A stretch of DNA of 64,000 nucleotides from Hymenobacter sp. J193 (GCF_024700075.1 NZ_JAJONE010000001.1:3314001-3378000), one strand, 5' to 3'. Positions 7,322-17,687 are shown, counted from the stretch's first letter. Numbers and translations: made by a program. The notes: generated by a model from the letters alone, not told the origin.

Positions 7322-10300
7322 ATGCAAGAGTCGCCTAAGTACTGGAAGGGAATTGAGGAACTGGAGAACTCGCCGGAGTTCGTGAAGAATGCACTCACGG
7401 AGTTTGCAGACTTCCTGCCGGTGAAGGAAACCTATGGCTCTTCCGACGCCTCGGTTGCCCCGCGCCGCGACTTCCTCAAGCTGATGGGCTTCGGCCTGGC
7501 CGCCGCTACCCTCGCCAGCTGCGAAACACCCATTAAAAAGGCTATTCCTTACCTGAACAAGCCCGAAGAGGTTGATCCAGGTATTGCCAACTTCTACGCT
7601 TCGACCTACTTCACGGGTCAGGATTACAACAGCGTGCTGGTGAAAACCCGTGAGGGTCGGCCCATCAAGCTGGAAGGCAACCCCGAGTCGCCCGTTACGC
7701 GTGGTGGCCTTTCGGCCCGCGGTCAGGCCGCTGTGCTGAGCCTCTACGACGGTGCTCGTCTGCAGCATTTCGCCATCAAGGGCCAGAAAGCTGAGAAGGA
7801 CCGCGTCGACCAGGAAATCCGCGCGAAGCTGGCCAGCGCCGGCCGCATTGCCATTGTGTCGCCGACTATCATCAGCCCGAGCACCAAGAAGGTTATTGCC
7901 GAGTTTACCTCGCGCTACGCCGGAACCGAGCACGTGATGTACGACGTGAACTCGGCTTCGGCACTGCTACGGGCCAACGGCGGCGTATTGCCTGCCTACG
8001 ACTTCAGCAAAGCCAACGTTATCGTAAGCCTCGCGGCCGACTTCCTTGGTACCTGGATTTCGCCGGTGGAGTTTGCCACGCAGTACATTCAGAACCGTAA
8101 GGTTTTGAGCGAGAAGCGCACCATGTCGCGCCACTACCAGTTCGAAACGGCTATGTCGCTGACCGGCTCCAACGCCGACGTGCGCGTGCCGGTTAAACCT
8201 TCGGAACTCGGTGCCGCCACGCTGGCCCTGTACAACACCGTAGTAGGCGGTGGCGCTGGCTCATCCTACAAAAACGACCAGCTAACCAAAGCCGCCAACG
8301 AGCTGAAAGCTGCGGGCAGCCGTGGTCTGGTCGTGTCGGGCTCGAACGATCCGGCCGTACAAACGCTGGTTGCCGCCATCAACACTGCGCTGGGCTCGGC
8401 GGCTGTGGATACGGCTAACCCCTCCATGGTGCGTCAGGGCGACGACGCTCGCATTGACCGCCTGATTACGAATATCACTACTGGCCAGATAGGGGCAGTC
8501 ATTTTCTACCACGCTAACCCCGTTTTCGACCACCCCAAAGGTGCTCAGCTGGCTGCCGCCTTGCCCAAGGTAGGGCTGACGATTTCGCTGAACGACCGGC
8601 TGGACGAAACCGGCTCGCTGTGTCAGTACGCTGTGCCCGACCACCACTGGCTGGAATCGTGGAATGACTTTGAGCCTAAGCGCGGCTTCCTGAGCTTGTC
8701 GCAGCCAGCTATTTCTCCGCTGTTTGCCACTCGCCAGGCGCAGGACTCCCTCCTGACTTGGGCCGGCAATCCACAGAGCTACTACAACTACCTACGGGCC
8801 CAATGGCAGGGCGTACTGGGCGGTGACTTCCAGAAAGCCTGGGACAAAGCCGTGCACGATGGCGTAGCTACGGGCACGGCTTCGCCAGCTCCGGTAGCTC
8901 AGCTAACTGCCCCCATGAGTGCTGCTGCTGCTGCTCAGTCGATTGCATCAGCTCCCAAAGGCTCAGGCATGGAACTGTTTATCTACGAAAAAGTAGGCGT
9001 AGGCAGCGGGGCGGAAGCCAACAACCCCTGGCTGCAGGAGCTGCCCGACCCGGTTTCGAAAGCTACCTGGGGCAACTACGTAGCCATGTCGCAAAAGCAG
9101 GCGAAAGATCTGCAGCTGGAGCAAAACGATGTAGTAAAAGTATCGGCTAACGGTAAGAGCGTTGAGTTGCCCGTGCTGGTTCAGCCCGGCCAGGCCTACG
9201 GCTCCATCAGCATTGCGCTGGGCTATGGTCGCGAAAAGGCCGGCAAGGTGGCCGATAAGGTAGGCGCCAACGTGCTGCCGTTGACTACCGTGAAAGACGG
9301 GGCAGTAAGCTATGCTACTACGGTAACGCTGGAAAAAACCGGCGCTACCTCGCCCATTGCCCAGACGCAGACGCACCATACCATCATGGACCGCAAGCCG
9401 GTGGTGCAGGAAGCTACGCTGAAGCAATACCAGAAAGACCCTAAGGAAGTAACCGAGTACGAAAAGCTGGTTACACCCGAAGGCAAAGTAATGCCCGGCA
9501 AAGTGTCGTTGTGGCAGGACTACGAGTACAAGAACCACCACTGGGGCATGGCCGTGGACCTGAACTCCTGCATTGGCTGCGGCTCGTGCGTGGTAGGGTG
9601 CCAGGCCGAAAACAACGTGGCCGTAGTAGGCAAGCAGGAGGTTATCAACCGCCGGGAGATGCACTGGATGCGTATCGACCGCTACTATAGCTCCGCGGCT
9701 CACAAGTCGGACTTCGAAGAGAAAGGCAAGCTGGACACCTACGCAGCCATGGAAGACCCCTCCGAGAACCCCTCGGTAATTTTCCAGCCCATGATGTGCC
9801 AGCACTGCAACCACGCTCCCTGCGAAACGGTATGCCCGGTACTGGCCACCACGCACAGCTCGGAAGGTCTCAACCAGATGACCTACAACCGTTGCGTAGG
9901 CACGCGCTATTGCGCCAACAACTGCCCGTATAAAGTTCGTCGCTTCAACTGGTTCTCGTACTACTCCAACGAGAAGTTCGAAGACGTGAACGGCCACATG
10001 TTCACGGACCTCGGCCGCATGGTGCTGAACCCCGACGTGACGGTGCGCGCCCGCGGCGTGATGGAAAAGTGCTCGATGTGCGTGCAGCGCATTCAGCTGG
10101 GCAAGCTCGAAGCCAAAAAGCAGAAGCGTCGTCCGCAGGATGGCGAAATCGTATCTGCCTGCGCCCAGTCCTGCCCCACGCAGGCCATCGTGTTCGGCGA
10201 CATGCGCGACCCGGAATCACGCATCTCGAAGCTGCTGCGCCGCGAAGACGGCGAGCGGGCCTTCCATGTGCTGGATGCCATCAACGTGCAGCCCAACATC

Positions 10301-10351
10301 ACGTACCTGACCAAGATTCGCAACACCGACTCGTCGGAGTTTAACGCTTAA
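7322..10351 (+). CDS. actB: alternative complex III iron-sulfur subunit ActB (molybdopterin-oxidoreductase-like plus 4Fe-4S domains)
   Basis: 1009 aa. About 47 residues precede the Tat motif RRDFLK (48-53), which fits the known extended-Tat leader of MoCo/4Fe-4S proteins; a lipobox-like LASC ends at Cys67. Residues about 90-720 are a molybdopterin-oxidoreductase fold that in ActB holds no molybdenum cofactor. The C-terminal ferredoxin part has CIGCGSCVVGC (Cys750-760), CQHCNHAPCETVCP (from Cys826), CVGTRYCANNCP (from Cys858), CSMC (from Cys917) and CAQSCP (from Cys947), the pattern for three 4Fe-4S clusters and one 3Fe-4S cluster. It relays electrons from the quinol site to the ActA hemes on the periplasmic side. 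Not translationally coupled to actC, which starts 93 bases later. Confidence 0.95.
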   Translation: MQESPKYWKGIEELENSPEFVKNALTEFADFLPVKETYGSSDASVAPRRDFLKLMGFGLAAATLASCETPIKKAIPYLNKPEEVDPGIANFYASTYFTGQDYNSVLVKTREGRPIKLEGNPESPVTRGGLSARGQAAVLSLYDGARLQHFAIKGQKAEKDRVDQEIRAKLASAGRIAIVSPTIISPSTKKVIAEFTSRYAGTEHVMYDVNSASALLRANGGVLPAYDFSKANVIVSLAADFLGTWISPVEFATQYIQNRKVLSEKRTMSRHYQFETAMSLTGSNADVRVPVKPSELGAATLALYNTVVGGGAGSSYKNDQLTKAANELKAAGSRGLVVSGSNDPAVQTLVAAINTALGSAAVDTANPSMVRQGDDARIDRLITNITTGQIGAVIFYHANPVFDHPKGAQLAAALPKVGLTISLNDRLDETGSLCQYAVPDHHWLESWNDFEPKRGFLSLSQPAISPLFATRQAQDSLLTWAGNPQSYYNYLRAQWQGVLGGDFQKAWDKAVHDGVATGTASPAPVAQLTAPMSAAAAAQSIASAPKGSGMELFIYEKVGVGSGAEANNPWLQELPDPVSKATWGNYVAMSQKQAKDLQLEQNDVVKVSANGKSVELPVLVQPGQAYGSISIALGYGREKAGKVADKVGANVLPLTTVKDGAVSYATTVTLEKTGATSPIAQTQTHHTIMDRKPVVQEATLKQYQKDPKEVTEYEKLVTPEGKVMPGKVSLWQDYEYKNHHWGMAVDLNSCIGCGSCVVGCQAENNVAVVGKQEVINRREMHWMRIDRYYSSAAHKSDFEEKGKLDTYAAMEDPSENPSVIFQPMMCQHCNHAPCETVCPVLATTHSSEGLNQMTYNRCVGTRYCANNCPYKVRRFNWFSYYSNEKFEDVNGHMFTDLGRMVLNPDVTVRARGVMEKCSMCVQRIQLGKLEAKKQKRRPQDGEIVSACAQSCPTQAIVFGDMRDPESRISKLLRREDGERAFHVLDAINVQPNITYLTKIRNTDSSEFNA

Positions 10352-10444
10352 ACAGTTCAAGGGGGCTTGGAAAATTGGTTTTTGCGACCAACGCCCATCA
10401 TAAACCAAGTCCCTAAGTACCCAAGTCCCTAATACCTAAACACT

Positions 10445-11899
10445 ATGCAGCACGTATCGCCTGTACGGGAGCCGCTCGTAACCGGGGGAAAATCGTACCA
10501 CGACGTCACGCAGGATGTGTGCCGTCAGGTAGAAGCCGCCCCGAATGTTCGGTGGATGGCGGCCCTGGCCGTGGCCCTGTTTTTTCTCGGTATTTTCTTC
10601 TACTCGGTTTACCGCACGCTGTGGTACGGTATCGGGGAGTGGGGTTTGAATAAAACGGTGGGCTGGGCCTGGGACATCACGAACTTCGTGTGGTGGGTAG
10701 GCATCGGCCACGCCGGCACGCTCATCTCGGCCGTACTGCTGTTATTCCGTCAAAAGTGGCGCACCTCCATCAACCGCGCCGCCGAAGCCATGACCATCTT
10801 CGCAGTAATCTGCGCGGCCATGTTCCCGGTACTGCACATGGGGCGTCCGTGGCTGGCTTTCTACGTATTCCCGCTGCAAAACACGCTTGGCTCGCTGTGG
10901 GCCAACTTCAACTCCCCGCTCTTATGGGACGTGTTTGCCATCAGCACTTACTTCACCGTGTCGCTGGTATTCTGGTACACGGGTCTGGTGCCCGACTTTG
11001 CTACCATTCGTGACCGCGCTAAAGGTCCTATTGCCAAAGTAGCTTATTCACTCCTGAGCATGGGCTGGAAAGGCTCAGCCAAGCACTGGAGCCGTTACGA
11101 AACGGTGTCGCTGATTCTGGCCGGCGTTTCAACCCCGCTGGTACTCTCCGTGCACACCATCGTATCGATGGACTTTGCTACCTCGGTTGTACCGGGTTGG
11201 CACACCACCATCTTCCCGCCCTACTTCGTGGCCGGCGCTATCTTCTCCGGCTTCGCCATGGTACTCACGCTGATGCTGATTACCCGCGTAGTGTTCAAGC
11301 TGGAAGACTATATCACCCTGGAGCACATTGCCCTCATGAATAAAATCATGATGATTACGGGCTCCATTGTAGGGGTGGCTTACATCACGGAGTTCTTCAT
11401 TGCCTGGTATTCGCAGGTGGAGTTCGAGCAGTACGCCTTTATCAACCGCGCCACGGGCCCTTACTGGTGGGCTTACTGGAGCATGATGACCTGCAACGTA
11501 ATTACGCCTCAGCTGGTGTGGTTCCGCCGGGTACGCTACAGCATCCCGCTCACGTTTATCCTCTCCATCATCGTAAACATCGGGATGTGGTTCGAGCGGT
11601 TTGTAATCATCGTTACCTCGCTGCACCGCGACTACCTGCCCTCATCCTGGGTTATGTTCTCGCCTTCCTGGATTGACATCGGCATCTATGTAGGTACGCT
11701 GGGCTTGTTCTTTACCTTGTTCCTCTTGTTTGCCAAGTTCTTCCCCGTGATTAACATGGCCGAGGTGAAGTCAGTACTTAAGTACACCGTGGACAATGGC
11801 CCCACCTACACGGGCCACGACCCGCACCACGCAGTTCATCAACCCGCCACCCACGGGGTTCCGGCTTCGGCTCCTGTAAACTACGATAAGCATGACTAA
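10445..11899 (+). CDS. actC: alternative complex III membrane subunit ActC (NrfD/PsrC-like quinol site)
   Basis: 484 aa with about ten membrane helices (for example [19 protein letters not shown] and [18 protein letters not shown]), typical of the NrfD/PsrC family. ActC binds menaquinol and has a buried proton-conducting half channel. The family motif [10 protein letters not shown] and the [13 protein letters not shown] stretch are visible. The C-terminal tail after the last helix is His-rich ([15 protein letters not shown]). The stop overlaps the actD start by 8 bases, so the two are translationally coupled. Confidence 0.95.
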   Translation: MQHVSPVREPLVTGGKSYHDVTQDVCRQVEAAPNVRWMAALAVALFFLGIFFYSVYRTLWYGIGEWGLNKTVGWAWDITNFVWWVGIGHAGTLISAVLLLFRQKWRTSINRAAEAMTIFAVICAAMFPVLHMGRPWLAFYVFPLQNTLGSLWANFNSPLLWDVFAISTYFTVSLVFWYTGLVPDFATIRDRAKGPIAKVAYSLLSMGWKGSAKHWSRYETVSLILAGVSTPLVLSVHTIVSMDFATSVVPGWHTTIFPPYFVAGAIFSGFAMVLTLMLITRVVFKLEDYITLEHIALMNKIMMITGSIVGVAYITEFFIAWYSQVEFEQYAFINRATGPYWWAYWSMMTCNVITPQLVWFRRVRYSIPLTFILSIIVNIGMWFERFVIIVTSLHRDYLPSSWVMFSPSWIDIGIYVGTLGLFFTLFLLFAKFFPVINMAEVKSVLKYTVDNGPTYTGHDPHHAVHQPATHGVPASAPVNYDKHD

Positions 11900-12416
11900 G
11901 CGCTTCGCCCTCGGCATCTTCGACGACGAAGACGTGCTGCTGCACGCCGTTGAAAACGTCCGCGAAGCGGGCGTGAAAATCTACGAAGTCTTCACCCCGT
12001 TCCCCATTCACGGCATCGACGATGTTCTCGGCATCGAACGTTCCCGCCTGCCCATTGCGGCCTTCTTCTATGGCCTCACAGGTTTGTGCTTTGCCCTGTG
12101 GCTGCAGATCTACACGCTGGGCTTCGACTGGCCAATGATCATCGGGGGTAAGCCCCACATTGCGCTGCCGGCCTTCATCCCGGTTTCTTTCGAGCTGACG
12201 GTATTCTTCTGCTGCCACGGCATGGTTATCACCTTCTATGCCATCAGCAAGCTGTATCCGCGCTGGAAAACTCCGGTGCTCGATGTGCGCTCTACCGACG
12301 ACAAGTTTGTAGTAGCCATTGAGCTGAAGGAAGGCGTAGATCTGGGCAAAGTAACCCAGCTGCTGCGCGCCAATGGTGCTTCGGAGGTGAATGAAAAAGA
12401 AATGTCCAAGTTCTAA
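11892..12416 (+). CDS. actD: alternative complex III membrane subunit ActD (DUF3341)
   Basis: 174 aa. The start [20 protein letters not shown] and the [15 protein letters not shown] motif are characteristic of DUF3341. Two membrane helices follow ([21 protein letters not shown] region and [20 protein letters not shown] region). ActD is a structural subunit holding the quinol module together. Its stop shares one base with the actE start (TAATG), indicating tight coupling. Confidence 0.93.
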   Translation: MTKRFALGIFDDEDVLLHAVENVREAGVKIYEVFTPFPIHGIDDVLGIERSRLPIAAFFYGLTGLCFALWLQIYTLGFDWPMIIGGKPHIALPAFIPVSFELTVFFCCHGMVITFYAISKLYPRWKTPVLDVRSTDDKFVVAIELKEGVDLGKVTQLLRANGASEVNEKEMSKF

Positions 12417-13168
12417 TGACGCATTCGCTGAAACTAAGTCTGCAAGCGTCGGCCGTTCTGCTGGCATCGGTGTTCACCACTGCCTGCAACCGCCCCGACG
12501 ACCCCGGCATTGAGTATGCTCCGGAGATGTACGAATCCATTCCGTACGACCCGTTGCGCCAAGTGAATGCCAACCGGGTGAACCCCATGGGTATCAATCA
12601 GCGCACCCCCGTGGTGGGCACAGTACCCCGTGGTAAAGCCAATTACTACAACCACATCGGGAAAGAGGATGTAGCTACCGCCGAAAAGGCGTTGCGTAAT
12701 CCGTATGCTTACTCGAAAGAAAACCTGGAAGAAGGCAAAGCGCTGTATCTGCGCAACTGTCAGCACTGCCACGGCGAGCAGGGCGACGGACAGGGTGAAG
12801 TAGGCAAGAAGTTCAAAGGGGTGCCCAACTACTCGGCGGGCGCCTATAAAACCATGAACGACGGCCACATCTACCACGTGATTCAGTGGGGCAAAGGCCG
12901 CATGATGCCACACGGCTCGCAGGTAAACCCCGAGGAACGCTGGAAGATTACCATGTATGTGCGGGCGCTACAGCTGGGCAAAGGCCCGGATGGCGTAACG
13001 GACCTGCTGGCTTCGCGCGGCGCTTCTACGGCCGGCGTAGCTGTGGCTGACTCATCGCAGTCCCGCGACCAGCAGCAGCAGGCTCCGGTACAGGAGGCAC
13101 AGGCGAACAAGGCTTCGGAAACTCCGGGCCAGGGTGGAGACAAAGCACGTAACGGCACGGCAAACTAA
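12416..13168 (+). CDS. actE: alternative complex III monoheme lipoprotein cytochrome ActE
   Basis: 250 aa. A lipoprotein signal ends in VFTTAC with Cys24 as the likely acylated residue. One heme site, CQHCHGEQGDGQG, lies in the middle, followed by YKTMNDGHIYHVIQWG and a Met-rich MMPHGS loop that could supply the axial ligand. The last 45 residues are Gln/Ala/Ser-rich and look disordered. ActE is the peripheral cytochrome of the complex and a plausible donor to the oxidase. The start overlaps the actD stop. Confidence 0.93.
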   Translation: MTHSLKLSLQASAVLLASVFTTACNRPDDPGIEYAPEMYESIPYDPLRQVNANRVNPMGINQRTPVVGTVPRGKANYYNHIGKEDVATAEKALRNPYAYSKENLEEGKALYLRNCQHCHGEQGDGQGEVGKKFKGVPNYSAGAYKTMNDGHIYHVIQWGKGRMMPHGSQVNPEERWKITMYVRALQLGKGPDGVTDLLASRGASTAGVAVADSSQSRDQQQQAPVQEAQANKASETPGQGGDKARNGTAN

Positions 13169-13171
13169 TCT

Positions 13172-14494
13172 ATGGCAACTCTGACGCATCACGACGCCGT
13201 GACGGCCGAATACCTGGAGGTTTCGTCGGGCACGCGCAAAAAATTTATCTGGATCATCATTGCCGGGGTGCTGGTTCTGGCAGCCGGTCTGCTGATTGCC
13301 GCCTTCAACATCGGCGGGCACCACGAAGCAGCTGGTGCAGCCCACGGTGCGGCCGCGGCCCACGGTGGCGCTGCTGAACACCACGGCAGTCCTATCTGGC
13401 TCAAGCGTCTCATCATGAGCTTGTGGCACAGCAACGTGTTCTTCCTCGGCGTATCAGTGGTCGGCACGGTGTTCCTGGCAATCCAGTCGGTAGCCTACGC
13501 AGGCTGGTCGGTACTGCTGCGCCGGGTGATGGAAGCGCTGGGCGCTTTCGTGCTGCCCGGAGGAATTCTGGTACTGCTCATCTTCGGCTTAGGCATGATC
13601 AATCATGACATCTTCCACTGGACGATGCCGGGCATCATGGTGGAAGGCGATGCCAACTACGATGCAATTGTTGCGGGCAAGTCAGGCTTCCTGAATGTTC
13701 CTTTCTACCTGATTCGCACAATTGTTTACGTTGGCATCTGGGCTTTTTTCACCCATAAGCTGCGTCAGCTCTCGTTGACCGAAGATCTGAACGGAGGCAC
13801 GGAATACTTCCACCGGCACATCAATGTGTCAGCTCTGTTCCTAGTGCTGTTCGCAGTAACCTCGTCAATGTCGGCCTGGGACTGGATTATGTCGGTTGAC
13901 GTGCACTGGTTCTCCACGATGTTTGGCTGGTACGTATTCGCCTCCTGGTGGGTATCGGGCATTGCGGCCATCACGCTTTGCACTATCCTGCTGAAACAGG
14001 CCGGCTACCTGCGCTGGGTGCAGGCCAGCCACCTGCACGACTTGGGTAAGTTCATGTTCGGCTTCAGCATTTTCTGGACCTACGTGTGGTTCTCGCAGTT
14101 CATGCTGATCTGGTACGCCAACCTGCCCGAAGAAGCCATCTACTTCAACCAGCGCCTTGGCGGCTTTGGCGGCCAGTATACCTGGCTGTTTTTCTTCAAC
14201 CTGGTTATCAACTTCGTCTTCCCTTTCCTGGTGCTGATGACGCGGGATGCCAAGCGCCAGATGATCATGATGAAAATCGTGAGCATTGCTATCCTGATTG
14301 GCCACTGGTCGGACTTCTACCTGATGCTGATGCCTTCGACCATGCAGGAAAACAACGGATACCTGATTGAAATCGGCGTGGCATTGGTATTCCTGGGTGC
14401 GTTTCTGATTTTGATGACCAAGCGGCTGGCGCAGGCTCCGCTGGTTCCGTTGAATCACCCCTTCCTCGACGAAAGCCTTCACCACACCACCTAA
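13172..14494 (+). CDS. actF: alternative complex III membrane subunit ActF (NrfD-like)
   Basis: 440 aa, about ten membrane helices, related to ActC. The first helix (KFIWIIIAGVLVLAAGLLIA) is followed by a His/Ala-rich loop, GGHHEAAGAAHGAAAAHG then GGAAEHHGSP, before the second helix. Conserved motifs include LGMINHDIFHW and MSAWDWIMSVDVHWFST. ActF forms the second proton-channel half of the complex. It begins 3 bases after actE. A strong hairpin follows before coxB. Confidence 0.94.
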   Translation: MATLTHHDAVTAEYLEVSSGTRKKFIWIIIAGVLVLAAGLLIAAFNIGGHHEAAGAAHGAAAAHGGAAEHHGSPIWLKRLIMSLWHSNVFFLGVSVVGTVFLAIQSVAYAGWSVLLRRVMEALGAFVLPGGILVLLIFGLGMINHDIFHWTMPGIMVEGDANYDAIVAGKSGFLNVPFYLIRTIVYVGIWAFFTHKLRQLSLTEDLNGGTEYFHRHINVSALFLVLFAVTSSMSAWDWIMSVDVHWFSTMFGWYVFASWWVSGIAAITLCTILLKQAGYLRWVQASHLHDLGKFMFGFSIFWTYVWFSQFMLIWYANLPEEAIYFNQRLGGFGGQYTWLFFFNLVINFVFPFLVLMTRDAKRQMIMMKIVSIAILIGHWSDFYLMLMPSTMQENNGYLIEIGVALVFLGAFLILMTKRLAQAPLVPLNHPFLDESLHHTT

Positions 14495-14510
14495 TCCGGG
14501 TAGTATCAGC

Positions 14511-14541
14511 CAGCGGCCGGAACCTATTCTTCCGGCCGCTG
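14511..14541 (+). other. perfect intercistronic hairpin between actF and coxB
   Basis: 12-bp perfect stem (CAGCGGCCGGAA with TTCCGGCCGCTG) and a 7-base loop, starting 16 bases after the actF stop. There is no T tract after it (CTTACTAACC follows), so a processing or 3'-end protection element is more likely than a full terminator. Confidence 0.7.
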
Positions 14542-14573
14542 CTTACTAACCACAAGCTTTAACTTTCATCACC

Positions 14574-15641
14574 ATGACAGTTCTTGGTATTCTTCTGGTG
14601 TTGGTGTTGCTGCTGGTCGTGTTTGGCCTGCTGTTCCGCCTCCAGATTCTCACCTCTATCTTCTCGGGTAGCTTCGTGCGCGAAATCGGCATGAGCAACC
14701 GCGTGAATGGCATTCTGATGCTGGCCTTCCTGTTGCTCGGCGGCGCGGCCTTCGCGTGGTCTTTCATCGAAAACTACAGCAAGATGAACCCGCCGATTGC
14801 CTCCGTACACGGCCACGCCACGGAACGTATGTTCTGGACCACGATGATCATCATCGGTATTGTGTTCGTGATTACGCAGGTTGCCCTGTTTGTGTACTCT
14901 TATAAGTACCAGCACCAGGACGGCCGCCGCGCCTTCTTCTTTCCCCACAACAACAAGATCGAAGTTATCTGGACGGTTATTCCGGCCATCGTAATGGCCG
15001 GTCTGGTGTTTGCTGGCTGGAAGGAGTGGAGCCGTATCACCGGCCCCGCCCCGAAGGACTCGGTGGTGCTCGAAGTAATGGGCAAGCAGTTCAACTGGCT
15101 GGTGCGCTACCCCGGCCGCGACCAGACCTTGGGCGTAGTAAACTACCGCCTGATTGACGCCACCAACGAGTTTGGCTTTGACCTGAGCGACCAGAAGGGC
15201 CTCGACGACTTCGTAGCCGGAGAAATCCACGTACCAAAAGGCCACCCGGTGCTGCTGAAAATCCGCTCCCGCGACGTACTTCACGCCGTGTATATGCCGC
15301 ACTTCCGGGTGCAGATGTATGCTGTGCCGGGTATGCCTACCAAATTCTGGTTTACGCCCACCAAAACCACGGATGAGATGCGTGCCCAGCTTGGCAACCC
15401 CAGCTTCAACTACGAGCTGGCCTGCAACCAGATCTGCGGTCGGGGACACTTCGCCATGAAGCTGGCTATCATCGTGGATGAGCCGGACGACTACCAGGCC
15501 TGGTATGCCAAGCAGCAGTCGTTCTCGTCGCAGAATCCCGATGTGCTGGCTACTTTCAAACAAAAGGCCGCACCGCTGGGTACTGCTGAAACTACTCCGG
15601 CCGCGGCCGCTGTTGTTCCTGCTGCCAAGGCTTCGCTGTAA
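14574..15641 (+). CDS. coxB: cytochrome c oxidase subunit II
   Basis: 355 aa. The CuA domain is clear: VLHAVYMPHF with the first His ligand, then CNQICGRGHFAM with the two Cys, His and Met ligands. Four hydrophobic segments precede it (TVLGILLVLVLLLVVFGLLF, VNGILMLAFLLLGGAAF, MFWTTMIIIGIVFVITQVAL, VIWTVIPAIVMAGLVFAGW), two more than in the classic subunit II. There is no C-terminal cytochrome c domain, so the electron donor must be separate (ActA or ActE). A disordered Ala/Pro tail closes it. Ends 24 bases before coxA. Confidence 0.95.
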   Translation: MTVLGILLVLVLLLVVFGLLFRLQILTSIFSGSFVREIGMSNRVNGILMLAFLLLGGAAFAWSFIENYSKMNPPIASVHGHATERMFWTTMIIIGIVFVITQVALFVYSYKYQHQDGRRAFFFPHNNKIEVIWTVIPAIVMAGLVFAGWKEWSRITGPAPKDSVVLEVMGKQFNWLVRYPGRDQTLGVVNYRLIDATNEFGFDLSDQKGLDDFVAGEIHVPKGHPVLLKIRSRDVLHAVYMPHFRVQMYAVPGMPTKFWFTPTKTTDEMRAQLGNPSFNYELACNQICGRGHFAMKLAIIVDEPDDYQAWYAKQQSFSSQNPDVLATFKQKAAPLGTAETTPAAAAVVPAAKASL

Positions 15642-15665
15642 CCTCTCTAAACCGCCCGCATTTCT

Positions 15666-17534
15666 ATGGCTGCTAATCTTCCTACTCATTCGAACGTGCA
15701 AGGGGGCATCGGGGCAACCGAGCCCGGCCTCGAGCACGACGAACACCTGCACCATGATGAGCACCACGAGCATCATGAGCAGAACTTTCTGGAGAAATAC
15801 GTTTTCAGCACCGACCACAAGGTTATTGCCAAGCAATTCCTGATTACGGGTATCTTCTGGGCTATTCTGGGTGGCACGCTGTCGAGCTTGTTCCGTCTGC
15901 AACTGGGCTGGCCCGAGGCTACCTTCGAGTGGCTCTCGCCCTTCCTGGGCAAGTGGATTGAAGCCGGTAAGCTGAACCCCGAGTTTTACCTGGCCCTGGT
16001 AACGATGCACGGCACCATCATGGTGTTCTTCGTGCTCACGGCTGGCTTGTCGGGTACGTTTTCCAACTTCCTGATTCCGCTGCAGATTGGGGCCCGCGAC
16101 ATGGCTTCGGGCTTTATGAACATGCTTTCATACTGGTTCTTCTTTATCTCCAGTGTGATTATGTTCGTGTCGCTGTTTATCGAAACCGGCCCCGCTGCTG
16201 CTGGCTGGACAATTTACCCGCCGCTGTCGGCGCTGCCCCAGGCCATTCCCGGCTCGGGTGCTGGTCAGACGCTGTGGCTGGTATCGATGGCGCTGTTCAT
16301 TGTATCGCAGCTGTTGGGTGGCGTAAACTACATCACCACGGTTATCAACCTGCGTACCCGCGGCATGAGCATGAGCAAGCTGCCGCTCACCATCTGGTCG
16401 TTCTTCCTGACGGCTATTCTGGGCTTGCTCTCGTTCCCCGTGCTGTTTTCAGCCGCGCTGCTGCTGATCTTTGACCGTTCGTTTGGTACCTCCTTCTTCC
16501 TGTCGGACATCTACATTGCCGGGCAGGCGCTGCACAACGTGGGCGGCTCGCCGGTTCTGTTTCAGCACTTGTTCTGGTTCCTGGGTCACCCCGAGGTATA
16601 CATCGTGATTATGCCCGCTATGGGTATGGTGTCGGAAATCCTGGCAACCAACGCCCGTAAGCCCATCTTCGGCTACCGCGCCATGATTGGCTCCCTACTG
16701 GGTATTTCGCTGCTGTCGTTCATTGTGTGGGCTCACCACATGTTCGTGACGGGCATGAACCCCTTCCTGGGCTCGGTCTTCATGTTCCTGACGCTCATCA
16801 TTGCAGTGCCTTCGGCAGTGAAGACCTTCAACTGGCTGGCTACGCTGTGGCGCGGTAACATCCGCTTTACCACGGCCATGCTGTTCTCCATCGGCTTCGT
16901 GTCCCTATTCATTTCGGGTGGTCTGACGGGTATCATTCTCGGCAATGCTGCGCTGGATATTCAGATGCACAACACGTACTTCGTGGTTGCTCACTTCCAC
17001 CTGGTAATGGGTTCCTCGGCCTTCTTCGGCCTGTGGGCCGGGGTGTACCACTGGTTCCCGAAGATGTTCGGTCGCATGATGGACGAGAAACTGGGTTACG
17101 TGCACTTCTGGCTGACGTTCATTGGCGTGTACCTGGTGTTCCTGCCGATGCACTACGTGGGCATTGCCGGTTTCCCCCGCCGCTACTACGCCTGGACCGG
17201 CTTCGACATGTTCTCGCAGTTTGCTGACTTGAACAAGTTTATTTCGCTGGCCGCTATTCTGGCCTTCTTTGCGCAGTTCATCTTCATTTTCAACTTCTTC
17301 TACAGCATTTTCCGCGGCCGCAAGTCTTCCCAGAACCCCTGGAACTCGACTACGCTGGAATGGACGGCGCCCATCGAGCCCGGCCACGGCAACTGGCCCG
17401 GCGAAATTCCCGCTGTGTACCGCTGGCCCTACGACTACAGCAAGCCCGGCGCAGTGGAAGACTTCATTCCGCAAAACGTGCCCTTCTCGAAGACGCAGTC
17501 GTCGAACCTGCCCTACGAGCGGGACATGGAATAG
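15666..17534 (+). CDS. coxA: cytochrome c oxidase subunit I (aa3 type)
   Basis: 622 aa, twelve or more helices. HHMFVTGM, HPEVYIVIMPAMGMVSE (CuB His and the His-Tyr crosslink region, with HPEVY) and VVAHFHLVMGS (heme ligands) identify the catalytic subunit. The N-terminus carries about 35 residues before the family core, rich in His and acidic residues (LEHDEHLHHDEHHEHHEQ). Proton-pumping heme-copper oxidase of the inner membrane; receives electrons through coxB. A terminator follows 21 bases after the stop. Confidence 0.97.
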   Translation: MAANLPTHSNVQGGIGATEPGLEHDEHLHHDEHHEHHEQNFLEKYVFSTDHKVIAKQFLITGIFWAILGGTLSSLFRLQLGWPEATFEWLSPFLGKWIEAGKLNPEFYLALVTMHGTIMVFFVLTAGLSGTFSNFLIPLQIGARDMASGFMNMLSYWFFFISSVIMFVSLFIETGPAAAGWTIYPPLSALPQAIPGSGAGQTLWLVSMALFIVSQLLGGVNYITTVINLRTRGMSMSKLPLTIWSFFLTAILGLLSFPVLFSAALLLIFDRSFGTSFFLSDIYIAGQALHNVGGSPVLFQHLFWFLGHPEVYIVIMPAMGMVSEILATNARKPIFGYRAMIGSLLGISLLSFIVWAHHMFVTGMNPFLGSVFMFLTLIIAVPSAVKTFNWLATLWRGNIRFTTAMLFSIGFVSLFISGGLTGIILGNAALDIQMHNTYFVVAHFHLVMGSSAFFGLWAGVYHWFPKMFGRMMDEKLGYVHFWLTFIGVYLVFLPMHYVGIAGFPRRYYAWTGFDMFSQFADLNKFISLAAILAFFAQFIFIFNFFYSIFRGRKSSQNPWNSTTLEWTAPIEPGHGNWPGEIPAVYRWPYDYSKPGAVEDFIPQNVPFSKTQSSNLPYERDME

Positions 17535-17555
17535 CCGCTGGCTTCTACTAACCCG

Positions 17556-17592
17556 AAACGGGCCGCTGTATCTACGGCGGCCCGTTTTCTTT
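17556..17592 (+). terminator. Rho-independent terminator behind coxA
   Basis: 11-bp perfect stem (AAACGGGCCGC, 17556-17566, with GCGGCCCGTTT, 17577-17587) and a T-rich tail (TTTTCTTT). It separates actABCDEF-coxBA from the heme-synthase and assembly genes. Confidence 0.8.
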
Positions 17593-17687
17593 CCGGCATT
17601 TTGTAGCACCTGCCCAGACATGTGCAAACCTTGGGAAGCTGCTTTGTTTCCCGTTATCTACGGCACCCGTCAGGCGTGCTCCTGCTT

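Noticed and set aside
14559..16010. 483-aa open frame on the minus strand opposite coxB/coxA
   Set aside because: Antisense shadow in GC-rich DNA; coxB and coxA are clear.
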